The notes below the pieces were generated by a model. It had not been told where the DNA came from. It worked only from the letters and a program-made list of their open reading frames with translations, and did no database searches. Both the position numbers and the translations under genes were made by a program. Shown here piece after piece: positions 1 to 7,713 of a stretch of 64,000 nucleotides of DNA. Every line of letters begins with the position of its first letter. The stretch's first letter is position 1. The DNA is from Nonomuraea rhodomycinica (GTDB taxonomy: Bacteria; Actinomycetota; Actinomycetes; Streptosporangiales; Streptosporangiaceae): positions 248,001-312,000 of the forward strand of contig NZ_JABWGO010000002.1 in the NCBI RefSeq assembly GCF_013363995.1, written 5' to 3'.

Positions 1-1072
1 CGCCGTCGAACGAGGTCTCCAGCGCGATGTCGTGGTGGACGAACTCGCGGCGCACGTTCGGCCCGAGCAGCTCGTCCACGGTCTTGAAGAACTCGTCCTC
101 GTGCCCGGGCAGGAACCGGCCGTCCACGACGGCGCTCGCCCGGCCGGGGATCACGTTGGACTTGTAGCCGGCGTCGAGCTGGGTGGGGTTGGTGGTGTGG
201 CTCAGGGTGGCGCCGACGAACCGGACCAGCGGCCCGATCTTGTCCAGGACCGGCGCCGGGTCGTTCTCGTCGAAGGGGATGCCGAACGCGGCGGCGACCT
301 CGGTGAGGAACGTGCGGACCGTCGGCGTGAGGGTGATGGGCCACTCGTGGGCGCCGATCCGGGCGACGGCCTTGGCGATCTCGGTGACGGCGTTGTCGGA
401 GTTGAGCATGGAGCCGTGCCCGGCGGTGCCGTCGGCGATGAGGCGCATCCAGGCCAGGCCCTTCTGCGCGGTCTCGATGAGGTAGAGCCGCAGCGACGGG
501 TCCACCTCCAGGGAGTAGCCGCCGACCTCGCTGATCGACTCGGTGACGCCCTCGAACAGCTCGGGGTGGTGCTTGGTCAGGTGCTTGGCCCCGTACACGC
601 CGCCCGCCTCCTCGTCGGCGACCCAGGCGAAGACGAGGTCACGGCGCGGCCGGCGGCCGTCGCGGGTGAGCTGGCGCAGGACGGCGAGCATCATCGCGTC
701 CATGTCCTTCATGTCGACGGCGCCGCGGCCCCAGATGTAGCCGTCGCGGATCTCGCCGGCGAAGGGGTCCACGGACCAGTCGGCCGCGTTGGCGGGCACC
801 ACGTCGAGGTGGCCGTGGACGAGCAGCGCCGGCAGCGACGGGTCGGTGCCCTCCACGCGGGTGACCACGTTGCCGCGGCCGGGCGCGCTCTCGATGTAGG
901 TGGCCTCGATGCCGACCTCGGCGAGCCGGGCCATGACGACCTCGGCGGCCGCGCGCTCGCCCGGACCGCTGCCGTCGCCGTAGTTGCTGCTGTCGACGCT
1001 GATCAGCTCGGTGCAGAGCTCGGCGACCTCGTTCTCGGCGGGGGTCGTGGCAGGGGTCTCGGCGGAAGTCAT
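1..1072 (-). CDS. M20-family metallopeptidase / dipeptidase, C-terminus cut by window edge
   Basis: This is the N-terminal ~357 residues of a zinc exopeptidase or deacylase that would hydrolyse dipeptides or N-acyl amino acids in the cytoplasm. The M20 motifs are visible: HGHLDVVP (first metal His and catalytic-region Asp), GRGAVDMKD (bridging Asp) and DEEAGG (general-base Glu and metal-ligand Glu), followed by the dimerisation insert region (TAQKGLAWMRL). The ATG at 1070-1072 overlaps the TGA of the Lrp-type regulator upstream as ATGA, so the two genes form an operon. There is no signal peptide. The exact substrate cannot be read from the sequence. The family call is strong and the dipeptidase call is weaker. 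Confidence 0.9.
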   Translation of the reverse strand, partial: MTSAETPATTPAENEVAELCTELISVDSSNYGDGSGPGERAAAEVVMARLAEVGIEATYIESAPGRGNVVTRVEGTDPSLPALLVHGHLDVVPANAADWSVDPFAGEIRDGYIWGRGAVDMKDMDAMMLAVLRQLTRDGRRPRRDLVFAWVADEEAGGVYGAKHLTKHHPELFEGVTESISEVGGYSLEVDPSLRLYLIETAQKGLAWMRLIADGTAGHGSMLNSDNAVTEIAKAVARIGAHEWPITLTPTVRTFLTEVAAAFGIPFDENDPAPVLDKIGPLVRFVGATLSHTTNPTQLDAGYKSNVIPGRASAVVDGRFLPGHEDEFFKTVDELLGPNVRREFVHHDIALETSFDG

Positions 1073-2049
1073 GGTGTCCTTTCCAGGGTGAGAAGGCCGG
1101 ACTTGCGGAGATGGCCGCGCTTGTAGGCGCGGGTGATCAGGGTGACGTCGGTGCCGGTGACCTCGTGCAGGTCGCCGACGACCTCGGTGAGCAGGCGGTA
1201 CAGGGCGGCCTCGTGGGCCACCGCGACCTGCACGATGAGGGAGTGGGTGCCCGCCGTGGCGGCGCAGTAACGCACGTGGGGATGGGCGGCCAGGGTGCGG
1301 CCGACCGTGTCGAGCCCGTCCGGGCGCACCTTGAGCCAGAGCTGGGCCTCCACCTCCAGGCCGAGCAGGGCGGGCTCGACCTCGGCCCGCAGCAGCAGCA
1401 CCCGGCGTTCGAGGAGCGAGGTGACGCGCCGCCGGGCGGTGGGCACGGAGACGTCGAGCCGCTCGGCGATGGCGGTGAAGGCGATGCGGCCGTCGGCGAC
1501 GAGCAGTTCGGCGATCTCCTGCTCCAGCGGCGACATGCCGTCCTCGTCGGGCAGCGGGCCGGCGGCCTCGGCCGGGCGCAGCTCCGCCACCTCCTGCTCG
1601 GTCAGGTACGGCGCGTGCCATTCGGCCACGGTCCGGAACGTGTGCAGCACGACCTGGGTCTGTGTCTGCAGGACCCCGTCGATCGCGGGCACCTGCGCGG
1701 TGATGATGTCGTGCAGCGCCTCGCGCGAGGGGGACACCAGCTCGCAGCCGATGTCGGCGACGCCGGTCAGGGCGTAGACCGAGCGGGTGTCGGGCCGGTC
1801 GGACAGGGCCTTGGCGACCGCGGCGGCGGTGCCGGGCCGGACCTGGACGTGCAGGTGGACGGGGCGTCCGTGACCGGAGCGGAGGTCGTCGTAGATCGCG
1901 GTGACGCGCACCGCCCCCTCGGCGACCAGGCGCTGCAACCGGCGGGCGACCGTGCGCTCGTGTTCGCCGACCGCCCTTCCGATCTCACCCCACGCCGCGC
2001 GCGGGCTGACCTGGAGGGCGGCGACCAGCCGGCGGTCCAGAACGTCCAC
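1069..2049 (-). CDS. Lrp/AsnC-family transcriptional regulator, double-length (two HTH plus two RAM-like domains)
   Basis: This 326-residue protein is about twice the length of ordinary Lrp (~150-165 aa). An AsnC-type winged HTH opens it (LDRRLVAALQVSPRAAWGEI...), followed by an effector-binding alpha/beta domain. A second HTH near residue 175 (LEQEIAELLVADGRIAFTAI...) and a second effector domain complete it. Such fused forms are common in actinobacteria and act as amino-acid-responsive regulators. It overlaps the downstream peptidase gene by 4 nt and is divergent from an MFS transporter gene, so it probably senses an amino acid or peptide-derived ligand and controls one or both. An AT-rich inverted repeat in the divergent intergenic region is a plausible binding site. 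Confidence 0.88.
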   Translation of the reverse strand: MDVLDRRLVAALQVSPRAAWGEIGRAVGEHERTVARRLQRLVAEGAVRVTAIYDDLRSGHGRPVHLHVQVRPGTAAAVAKALSDRPDTRSVYALTGVADIGCELVSPSREALHDIITAQVPAIDGVLQTQTQVVLHTFRTVAEWHAPYLTEQEVAELRPAEAAGPLPDEDGMSPLEQEIAELLVADGRIAFTAIAERLDVSVPTARRRVTSLLERRVLLLRAEVEPALLGLEVEAQLWLKVRPDGLDTVGRTLAAHPHVRYCAATAGTHSLIVQVAVAHEAALYRLLTEVVGDLHEVTGTDVTLITRAYKRGHLRKSGLLTLERTP

Positions 2050-2076
2050 TGAGAGCCGTTTCTATGTCGGGTTTGT

Positions 2077-2096
2077 AAATATGTGCCGTGATATTT
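2077..2096. promoter_or_regulatory. AT-rich inverted repeat, candidate Lrp-type operator in divergent promoter
   Basis: AAATAT (2077-2082) and ATATTT (2091-2096) form a perfect 6-bp inverted repeat around an 8-bp GC-rich spacer. It is an AT island in very GC-rich DNA and lies between the divergent Lrp-type gene (start 2049) and MFS gene (start 2159). Lrp-family sites are typically AT-rich, imperfect dyads in such positions. Assignment to this regulator is inference. Confidence 0.5.
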
Positions 2097-2158
2097 GACT
2101 GTTTCGGTCGTCCACTTGCACAGTAGGCCATACCGCACCTTTCAGCAAAGGAGCCCCC

Positions 2159-3460
2159 GTGGCGACCTCCCCCGTTGCGCCGTCCACCGTCGGCATCCCC
2201 CGCAGTCGCGTCCGCCAGCTCATGGCGGCCAGCGTCGGGAACGTCGTCGAGTGGTTCGACTGGTACACCTACAGCTTCCTGGCGATCTACTTCTCCAAGC
2301 AGATCTTCCCCGAGACCGACAACAGCCTCGTCCCGCTGCTCAGCGGGTTCGCCGTCTTCGCCGTCGGCTTCTTCATGCGGCCCCTGGGCGGGCTGCTCGT
2401 GGGCGCCTTCGCCGACCGGTTCGGCCGCAAGGCGGCCATGACGTTCACCATCATCCTGATGGGCGGCGGGTCGCTGCTGCTCGCGGTCACGCCGACGTAC
2501 GCCGCCGCCGGGGTGCTCGCGCCGATCGTGCTGACGCTCGCGCGGCTCATCCAGGGCCTGTCGGTCGGCGGCGAGTTCGCCGCCGCCACCACGTTCCTCG
2601 TGGAGTCGGCCCCGCCGGGGCGTCGCGGCCTGTTCTCCAGCTTCCAGTACGTCAGCACCACGATCGGCCAGCTCCTCGCCTCCGGCCTGGCCGCGATCCT
2701 CGCCAAGAGCCTCAGCGAGGCCGACATGAGCTCGTACGGCTGGCGCATCCCGTTCGTGGTCGGCGCCGTCATCAGCCTCGTCGGCCTGTGGATCCGCAAG
2801 GGCGCCGAGGAGACCAGCACGGTCGCCGAGGAGATCCGCGAGGGCAAGGCCGAGCGGCCGGCCCTGTTCGAGTTCCTCGTGCGCTACCCGACCAAGGCCG
2901 CGCTCATCGTCGGCATCACGGTCGCCGGCACCGTGTCCTACTACACCTGGACGACGTTCCTGCCGACCTACGCCCAGCTCACGGTGAAGTTCGACAAGGC
3001 CGACGCGCTCACGGTCGGGACCATCTCGCTGCTGTTCTTCATGGTCCTGCAGCCGCTGCTCGGCATGCTGTCGGACCGGATCGGCCGCAAGCCGATGCTC
3101 ATCGTCTTCGGTCTGGGCTTCCTGATCCTGCCGGTGCCGCTGCTCGGCATGCTGTCGAACTCCTTCGCCAGCCTGCTGTTCGTCCAGTGCCTCGGCATGG
3201 TCTTCCTCGGCTGCTTCACCTCGATCTCGGCCGCGGTCAACTCCGAGCTGTTCCCGACCCGGGTGCGCGCGGCGGGCGCGGGCTTCCCGTACTCGCTGAC
3301 TGTGGCGATCTTCGGCGGCACGGCGCCGCTGATCGGCACCGCGCTGCAGGAGGCCGGCAACATGCACCTGTTCCCGTGGTACGTCTCGGCGCTGGCGCTG
3401 ATCTCCACCTGCGTCTACGCGTTCGCGCTGAAGGAGACCAAGGACCAGCCGCTGAGCTAG
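2159..3460 (+). CDS. MFS transporter, metabolite:H+ symporter (MHS) family
   Basis: This 433-residue, 12-TM major facilitator resembles KgtP/ProP/ShiA-type proton symporters. The N-terminal MHS signature is present (ASVGNVVEWFDWYTYS), as are the loop 2-3 motif (GAFADRFGRKAAM), QGLSVGGEFAAATTFLVE in TM4-5 and the second-half SDRIGRKPM motif. These transporters import carboxylates, betaines or similar small metabolites. The GTG start is chosen because AAAGGAG (2147-2153) sits 5 nt upstream and the protein then begins 20-25 residues before TM1, as in the family. It is divergent from the Lrp-type regulator, whose ligand may be its cargo or a product of it. The substrate cannot be told from sequence. 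Confidence 0.92.
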   Translation: MATSPVAPSTVGIPRSRVRQLMAASVGNVVEWFDWYTYSFLAIYFSKQIFPETDNSLVPLLSGFAVFAVGFFMRPLGGLLVGAFADRFGRKAAMTFTIILMGGGSLLLAVTPTYAAAGVLAPIVLTLARLIQGLSVGGEFAAATTFLVESAPPGRRGLFSSFQYVSTTIGQLLASGLAAILAKSLSEADMSSYGWRIPFVVGAVISLVGLWIRKGAEETSTVAEEIREGKAERPALFEFLVRYPTKAALIVGITVAGTVSYYTWTTFLPTYAQLTVKFDKADALTVGTISLLFFMVLQPLLGMLSDRIGRKPMLIVFGLGFLILPVPLLGMLSNSFASLLFVQCLGMVFLGCFTSISAAVNSELFPTRVRAAGAGFPYSLTVAIFGGTAPLIGTALQEAGNMHLFPWYVSALALISTCVYAFALKETKDQPLS

Positions 3461-3470
3461 GCGGACCCGG

Positions 3471-3923
3471 TCACGTGCCGAGGGACTTGCAGGGGCGCCC
3501 GCGCAGCTCCTTGACGTAGTCGTCGGGCGCCCCCGCCCGCTCCGCCGCGTCGGCCAGGATGCCGAGGTAGCGGGCGGAGGGCAGGCCGCCCTCGTAACCG
3601 TCGAGCACGTAGAACCAGGCCACCTGCTCGCCCTCCAGGGTCTGCACCCGCAGCCGGACCTTGTGGTAGAGGCCGCGGGCCGCGCCCTCCCACTGGTCGA
3701 GCGAGTTCTCGTCCCACTCGGGCACGTCGTACAGGACCACGAAGACGTGCTCGTCCGGGTCCTCGACGATGGTGGACAGCGCGCCCTCCCAGCCGATGTC
3801 CTCACCGCCGAACGTCAGGCGCCATCCCTGGAGCCAGCCGACGCCGCGCACGGGGGAGTGCGGGGCGCGCATGGCCATCTGCTCTGGGTCCATGTTGCTG
3901 CCGTAGGCGGCGTAGACAGGCAC
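3471..3923 (-). CDS. Gamma-glutamylcyclotransferase-like (GGCT/AIG2 fold) protein
   Basis: This 150-residue single-domain protein has the fold that converts gamma-glutamyl amides into 5-oxoproline plus the free amine. The N-terminal YAAYGSNM motif is the GGCT phosphate/substrate loop. The acidic residue expected as general acid/base is probably one of the Glu residues in NSLDQWEG, and the VAWFYVLDGYEGG stretch matches the later strand of the fold. The start is a GTG at 3921-3923 with only a weak ribosome-binding site. It is convergent with the MFS gene (10-nt gap) and divergent from the LpdA-type gene. The true substrate is unknown in actinobacteria, which lack glutathione as a rule. Confidence 0.8.
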   Translation of the reverse strand: MPVYAAYGSNMDPEQMAMRAPHSPVRGVGWLQGWRLTFGGEDIGWEGALSTIVEDPDEHVFVVLYDVPEWDENSLDQWEGAARGLYHKVRLRVQTLEGEQVAWFYVLDGYEGGLPSARYLGILADAAERAGAPDDYVKELRGRPCKSLGT

Positions 3924-3995
3924 AGCTCACAAGGGTAGCGCGACGATGGCCGCCCCGTTCGTCGGCAGGCCGGACGATGCGGGAGAATGGTACAC

Positions 3996-5390
3996 GTGAC
4001 AAGGATCGTGATCATCGGCGGCGGACCCGGCGGATACGAGGCAGCTCTGGTGGCCGCGCAGTTGGGCGCGCAGGTCACGATGGTCGAGCAGGACGGGCCC
4101 GGCGGGGCGTGCGTCCTGACCGACTGCGTGCCGTCCAAGACGCTGATCGCGACCTCCGTGCGCAAGCAGGCGCTGCTCGACGCCCCGTCGCTGGGCGTCG
4201 GCTTCTCGGGCGGAGGCGACGGCGACATCGGCGCGGCGACCGTGGATCTCCCGCTGGTCAACAAGCGGGTCAAGGAGCTGGCCCAGGCCCAGTCGGCCGA
4301 CATCGAGGCGCGGGTCGCCGCCGAGGGCGTGGAGATCATCAAGGCGCGCGGCCGGCTGGTCGACCCGCAGGTGGTCAAGGCCGGCGACCGCACGATCCGC
4401 GCCGACGTGGTGCTCGTCGCCACCGGCGCGACCCCGCGCGTCCTGCCCGGCGCCGAGCCCGACGGCGAGCGCATCCTCACCTGGCGCCAGCTCTACGACC
4501 TGGAGGAGCTGCCCGAGCACCTCATCGTGGTCGGCTCGGGCGTCACCGGCGCCGAGTTCGCGGGCGCCTACCGCTCGCTCGGCGCGGAGGTCACGCTCGT
4601 CTCCAGCCGCGACCGCATGATGCCCAACGAGGACGCCGACGGCGCCGAGGTGCTCGAAGAGGTCTACCGGCGCCGCGGCATGAACGTCATGGGCCGCTCG
4701 CGCGCCGCCTCCGTCAAGCGCACCGCCGACGGTGTCGTGGTGACGCTGGAGGACGGCCGCACCGCGGAGGGCTCGCACGCGCTGATGACGGTCGGCATGG
4801 TGCCCAACACCGGCGGCATGGGCCTGGAGGAGGCCGGGGTCCAGCTCGACCGGGGCGGGTTCGTCAAGGTCGACAAGGTCTCGCGCACCTCCGCGCCCGG
4901 CGTCTACGCGGCGGGCGACTGCACCGGCGTGCTCATGCTGGCCTCGGTGGCGGCCATGCAGGGCCGCATCGCCGTGTGGCACGCGCTCGGCGAGGCCGTC
5001 CAGCCGCTGCGGCTGGCGACGGTGGCCTCCAACATCTTCACCGACCCCGAGATCGCCGCCGTGGGCGTGGCGCAGCGGGCCATCGAGGCCGGCGAGATCG
5101 AGGCCAACGTGGTCAAGCTGCCGCTCGCCACCAACGCGCGGGCCAAGATGCAGGGCTTCAACGACGGCTTCGTCAAGCTGTTCTGCCGGCCGCACACCGG
5201 CATCGTGCTGGGCGGCGTGGTGGTGGCGCCGCGCGCGTCCGAGCTGATCCTCGCCGTGTCGGTGGCGGTCCAGCAGCGGCTGACCGTGGACCAGCTCGCG
5301 CACACGTTCGCGGTCTACCCGTCGCTGTCGGGCTCGATCACCGAGGCGGCCCGCCGGCTCATGCAGCCCGAGGCCGCCATCGGCATCTAG
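3996..5390 (+). CDS. lpdA: NAD(P)H-quinone dehydrogenase, LpdA-type flavoprotein disulfide reductase
   Basis: This ~464-residue FAD protein resembles mycobacterial LpdA (Rv3303c family), a quinone reductase rather than a true lipoamide dehydrogenase. The FAD-binding motif GGGPGGYEAA lies at the N-terminus, the NAD(P) motif GSGVTGAEFAGAY in mid-protein and the second FAD motif VYAAGDCTG later. The redox pair CVLTDC (C39, C44) is present, but the C-terminal segment reads YPSLSGSITEA and lacks the His-x4-Glu base of lipoamide dehydrogenases. The GTG at 3996 is preferred because GGGAGA (3981-3986) lies 9 nt upstream; an in-frame ATG at 3987 directly abuts that SD. Its TAG overlaps the convergent aminotransferase stop. 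Confidence 0.88.
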   Translation: MTRIVIIGGGPGGYEAALVAAQLGAQVTMVEQDGPGGACVLTDCVPSKTLIATSVRKQALLDAPSLGVGFSGGGDGDIGAATVDLPLVNKRVKELAQAQSADIEARVAAEGVEIIKARGRLVDPQVVKAGDRTIRADVVLVATGATPRVLPGAEPDGERILTWRQLYDLEELPEHLIVVGSGVTGAEFAGAYRSLGAEVTLVSSRDRMMPNEDADGAEVLEEVYRRRGMNVMGRSRAASVKRTADGVVVTLEDGRTAEGSHALMTVGMVPNTGGMGLEEAGVQLDRGGFVKVDKVSRTSAPGVYAAGDCTGVLMLASVAAMQGRIAVWHALGEAVQPLRLATVASNIFTDPEIAAVGVAQRAIEAGEIEANVVKLPLATNARAKMQGFNDGFVKLFCRPHTGIVLGGVVVAPRASELILAVSVAVQQRLTVDQLAHTFAVYPSLSGSITEAARRLMQPEAAIGI

Positions 5391-6577
5391 GCGGCGGGCG
5401 CCGCCCGCAGCCCGGCCGAGACGCGGGAGAGGATCTCACGCAGGTTGGCCGGGCTGGTCGCGAAGTTGACGCGGGCGAACGAGGCGGTCGCGACGTCGGT
5501 GTGCTGCGAGAACTCGGCCCCCTCGCTGAGCTTCACCCCCGCGTGGCGCTCCAGGTGAGCGGCGGGGGAGCGGTCCCCCAGCGGCGTGCCGGCGAAGTCG
5601 AGCCAGCCGAGGTACGTGGCCTGCGGGGTGTGGTGGCGCAGGTCCCACGGCGAGGCCGCCGCCCAGTCCGCCAGCGTGCGCCGGTTGTCGTCGAGGGTGC
5701 GCAGGAGGTCGTCCAGCCAGGCGCCGCCCTCGCGCCAGGCGGCCACGGTCGCCACCCGGCTGAGGACGCTCGGGGTGCCGAAGTAGTCCAGCGGGGCCGC
5801 GGCCAGCGACTCCAGGACGTGCTCCGGCCCGACGTGGGCGACGGCGCACCGCAGACCGGCGATGTTGAACGCCTTGGTGGCCGAGGTCGCGGTGATCGTC
5901 CGCGCGGCGGCGTCCGCGCCGAGCGAGGCGAACGGCACGTGCCGATGCGGGGAGTAGACGAGATCGGCGTGGATCTCGTCGGCGAGGACCACCAGGTCCA
6001 GCTCCTCGGCCGCCGCGGCCACGGCGGAGAGCTCCGCGCGGGTGAGGACGCGGCCGGTCGGGTTGTGCGGATTGACCAGGACGACCATGCGGCACCCCTG
6101 CGCGCGCAGCCGGTCGGTGAGGCCCTCGGCCGAGAAGCCCCAGCCCGTCTCGTCCCACAGCATCGGCAGGGGCACGATCCGGCGTCCCGAGCGGGCGACG
6201 GCGGCCAGGAACGGCGGGTACGACGGGACGTGGATCGCGACGCCGTCGCCCGGCGCGGTGGCGTGCTCGATCATGACCTGGAGGATCTGGATGAGGTCGG
6301 TGAACACGCGGGTCCGCCCGGGGCTCGGCCGCCAGCCGTGACGGCCGGCCATGCGCTCCTCGAACGCCTCGACCACCGGGTCCTCGCCGGGCCAGTACGG
6401 ATACCCGAAGTCCTCGCGCTCGGCGACGCGGACGATGCTCTCGCGGACGGCCGGCGGCACCCCGAAGTCCATGTCGGCCACCCAGGCGCCGATGGTGCCG
6501 GGCGGGAGGGACCCCCACTTGACGCCGTGGCCGGAGCGCAGCCGGGCGACGTCCACGGCCTCGAACGCCCCGCTCAC
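5387..6577 (-). CDS. PLP-dependent aminotransferase, MalY/PatB (cystathionine beta-lyase-like) type
   Basis: This 396-residue fold-type I PLP enzyme contains VKWGSLPPGTIGAWVADMDF near the N-terminus, as in MalY/PatB proteins, then NPHNPTGRV, the PLP-phosphate motif DEIHADLVY and the Schiff-base Lys in SATKAFNIAGL (K235). PatB-type enzymes cleave C-S bonds of cystathionine or cysteine conjugates, which fits the neighbouring DinB-like protein if that acts on thiol conjugates (inference). The start is GTG at 6577, overlapping the TGA of the upstream gene as GTGA. Reading further upstream in frame runs through that gene and gives low-complexity sequence. The stop overlaps the convergent LpdA-type stop. 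Confidence 0.88.
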   Translation of the reverse strand: MSGAFEAVDVARLRSGHGVKWGSLPPGTIGAWVADMDFGVPPAVRESIVRVAEREDFGYPYWPGEDPVVEAFEERMAGRHGWRPSPGRTRVFTDLIQILQVMIEHATAPGDGVAIHVPSYPPFLAAVARSGRRIVPLPMLWDETGWGFSAEGLTDRLRAQGCRMVVLVNPHNPTGRVLTRAELSAVAAAAEELDLVVLADEIHADLVYSPHRHVPFASLGADAAARTITATSATKAFNIAGLRCAVAHVGPEHVLESLAAAPLDYFGTPSVLSRVATVAAWREGGAWLDDLLRTLDDNRRTLADWAAASPWDLRHHTPQATYLGWLDFAGTPLGDRSPAAHLERHAGVKLSEGAEFSQHTDVATASFARVNFATSPANLREILSRVSAGLRAAPAA

Positions 6578-7062
6578 CGGGACCCCTCGCCGTCCCGAAC
6601 GGCGCTCTCCGCCAGGATGGCGTCGCGCAGGACCTCCATCTGGCCGTGGTGCTGCGCCAGTTCCTCGTAGACGTGGAGCAGGGCGGCGCCCTGGGTGAGC
6701 TCGCGGCCGGGGCCGAGGTAGGCGGCTGGCGGGGCGGCGCGCAGCGGGCCGCCCGGCTCGGCGGCCCGCACGTCCTCGGCCAGCCGGTCGCGCACGGCCG
6801 CGGCCCGGTCGAGGAGCGGTCGCACGGGGCCCGCGCTGGTGAACTCGGCGTCCCGGTCGCGGACGACCTCCCGTCCCGCGACCAGCGCCCCGGCCCAGTA
6901 CGAGACCACGCCCAGGCAGTGGGTGAGCAGCGCGTACGGCGAGTTCGCCCCGGGGATCGACGGCCTGCGGTTGGCCAGCTCGTCGCCCAGTCCCTCCACG
7001 ATGCCGCTCATCCCGTCGAGGGCCCGGCAGGCGAAGTACAGGTAGTCGTCTTCGGTGATCAA
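6574..7062 (-). CDS. DinB/DUF664-like four-helix metal-binding protein
   Basis: This 162-residue helical protein of the DinB superfamily includes bacillithiol/mycothiol-dependent transferases and maleylpyruvate isomerases. His residues in the expected metal-ligand positions are visible: THCLGVVSYW near residue 48 and HVYEELAQHHGQME near 130-140. The start is a TTG at 7060-7062, supported by GAGGAG 6 nt upstream. It is co-transcribed with the PatB-like aminotransferase (4-nt overlap) and divergent from the CGNR regulator gene, so its promoter lies beside the 33-bp palindrome. A role in thiol-conjugate chemistry is a family-based inference; the substrate is unknown. Confidence 0.8.
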   Translation of the reverse strand: MITEDDYLYFACRALDGMSGIVEGLGDELANRRPSIPGANSPYALLTHCLGVVSYWAGALVAGREVVRDRDAEFTSAGPVRPLLDRAAAVRDRLAEDVRAAEPGGPLRAAPPAAYLGPGRELTQGAALLHVYEELAQHHGQMEVLRDAILAESAVRDGEGSR

Positions 7063-7085
7063 TGCGGCTCCTCGGCCGTCGGTGC

Positions 7086-7118
7086 GTTGGCGTCACCTGT
7101 TGAACAGGTGACGCCAAC
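7086..7118. promoter_or_regulatory. Perfect 33-bp palindrome, candidate operator for the CGNR/DinB divergent promoter
   Basis: The 16-nt arm GTTGGCGTCACCTGTT (7086-7101) is followed by a single G (7102) and by its exact reverse complement (7103-7118). It lies 24 nt upstream of the DinB-like start and 38 nt upstream of the CGNR gene. The core GTCACCTGT recurs at 7135-7143. This is what a dimeric repressor or activator operator looks like; binding by the adjacent CGNR protein is inferred. Confidence 0.7.
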
Positions 7119-7134
7119 ATTGCGGCCGTGAACC

Positions 7135-7155
7135 GTCACCTGTCAAGATGGTGAC
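7135..7155. promoter_or_regulatory. Second operator-like inverted repeat overlapping the CGNR gene start region
   Basis: GTCACC (7135-7140) and GGTGAC (7150-7155) are perfect inverted arms with a 9-nt spacer. The left half, GTCACCTGT, is identical over 9 nt to the left half of the 33-bp palindrome. It ends immediately before the GTG start of the CGNR gene, so occupancy would block that gene directly. Confidence 0.55.
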
Positions 7156-7713
7156 GTGAGTTTCGTCTTCGTCAGCGGCAACCTGGCGCTGGACCTCGCC
7201 GGCACGCTGAAGTGGCGGCGCAGCGAGCCGCAGGAACTGCTGGAGACCCCCGCCGACCTGGCGCGATGGGCGGTCGAGGCGGGCCTGCTCACCGAGGAGC
7301 CCGCCCTCGGCGCCGCCGACCTGACGCGGGTGCGCGCACTGCGCGAGGCGGTCTACCGGCTCGCGCTCCACGGCATGCGGAAGCTCGCCTGGCCCGAGGA
7401 GGACCTGCGCCTGGTGAACGAGGAGACGGGCGGCGCCCCGGCCCGGATGTCGCTGACGCCCGCCGGTGTCGTGCGCACCGGCGGGGCGGAGGCGGTCGCC
7501 GCCGAGGTGGCGCGCTCGGCGGTCGGGCTGCTGGGCGGGGTGGAAAGGTCGCGGGTCCGCGAGTGCGGGCGCGCCGCGTGCACGCGGATCTTCGTCGACC
7601 GCTCCCGCGCCGGCAACCGGCAGTGGTGCGGCATGGAGGAGTGCGGCAACCGGGTCAAGGCGGCGGCCTACCGCGCCCGCAAGAGCAAGGCGTCGCCCCC
7701 CGGCACCCCGTGA
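7156..7713 (+). CDS. CGNR zinc-finger / ABATE-domain putative transcriptional regulator
   Basis: This 185-residue protein has an N-terminal ABATE domain (SGNLALDLAGTLKWRRSEPQELL...) and a C-terminal CGNR zinc finger: ECGRAACTRIFVDRS...RQWCGMEECGNRVKAAAYRARK, four Cys ending in the family's CGN[R] motif and a basic tail. These proteins are presumed ligand-sensing DNA-binding regulators in actinobacteria. The start is GTG 7156; no good SD is visible, so the transcript may have a very short leader. It is divergent from the DinB/PatB operon across two inverted repeats, which suggests autoregulation plus control of that operon. The ligand is unknown. Confidence 0.85.
   Translation: MSFVFVSGNLALDLAGTLKWRRSEPQELLETPADLARWAVEAGLLTEEPALGAADLTRVRALREAVYRLALHGMRKLAWPEEDLRLVNEETGGAPARMSLTPAGVVRTGGAEAVAAEVARSAVGLLGGVERSRVRECGRAACTRIFVDRSRAGNRQWCGMEECGNRVKAAAYRARKSKASPPGTP

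Noticed and set aside
5387-7120. A 577-codon frame that would fuse extra N-terminal sequence to the aminotransferase
   Set aside because: The first ~180 codons run through the DinB-like gene in another frame and look non-coding. The true start is the GTGA overlap at 6577.
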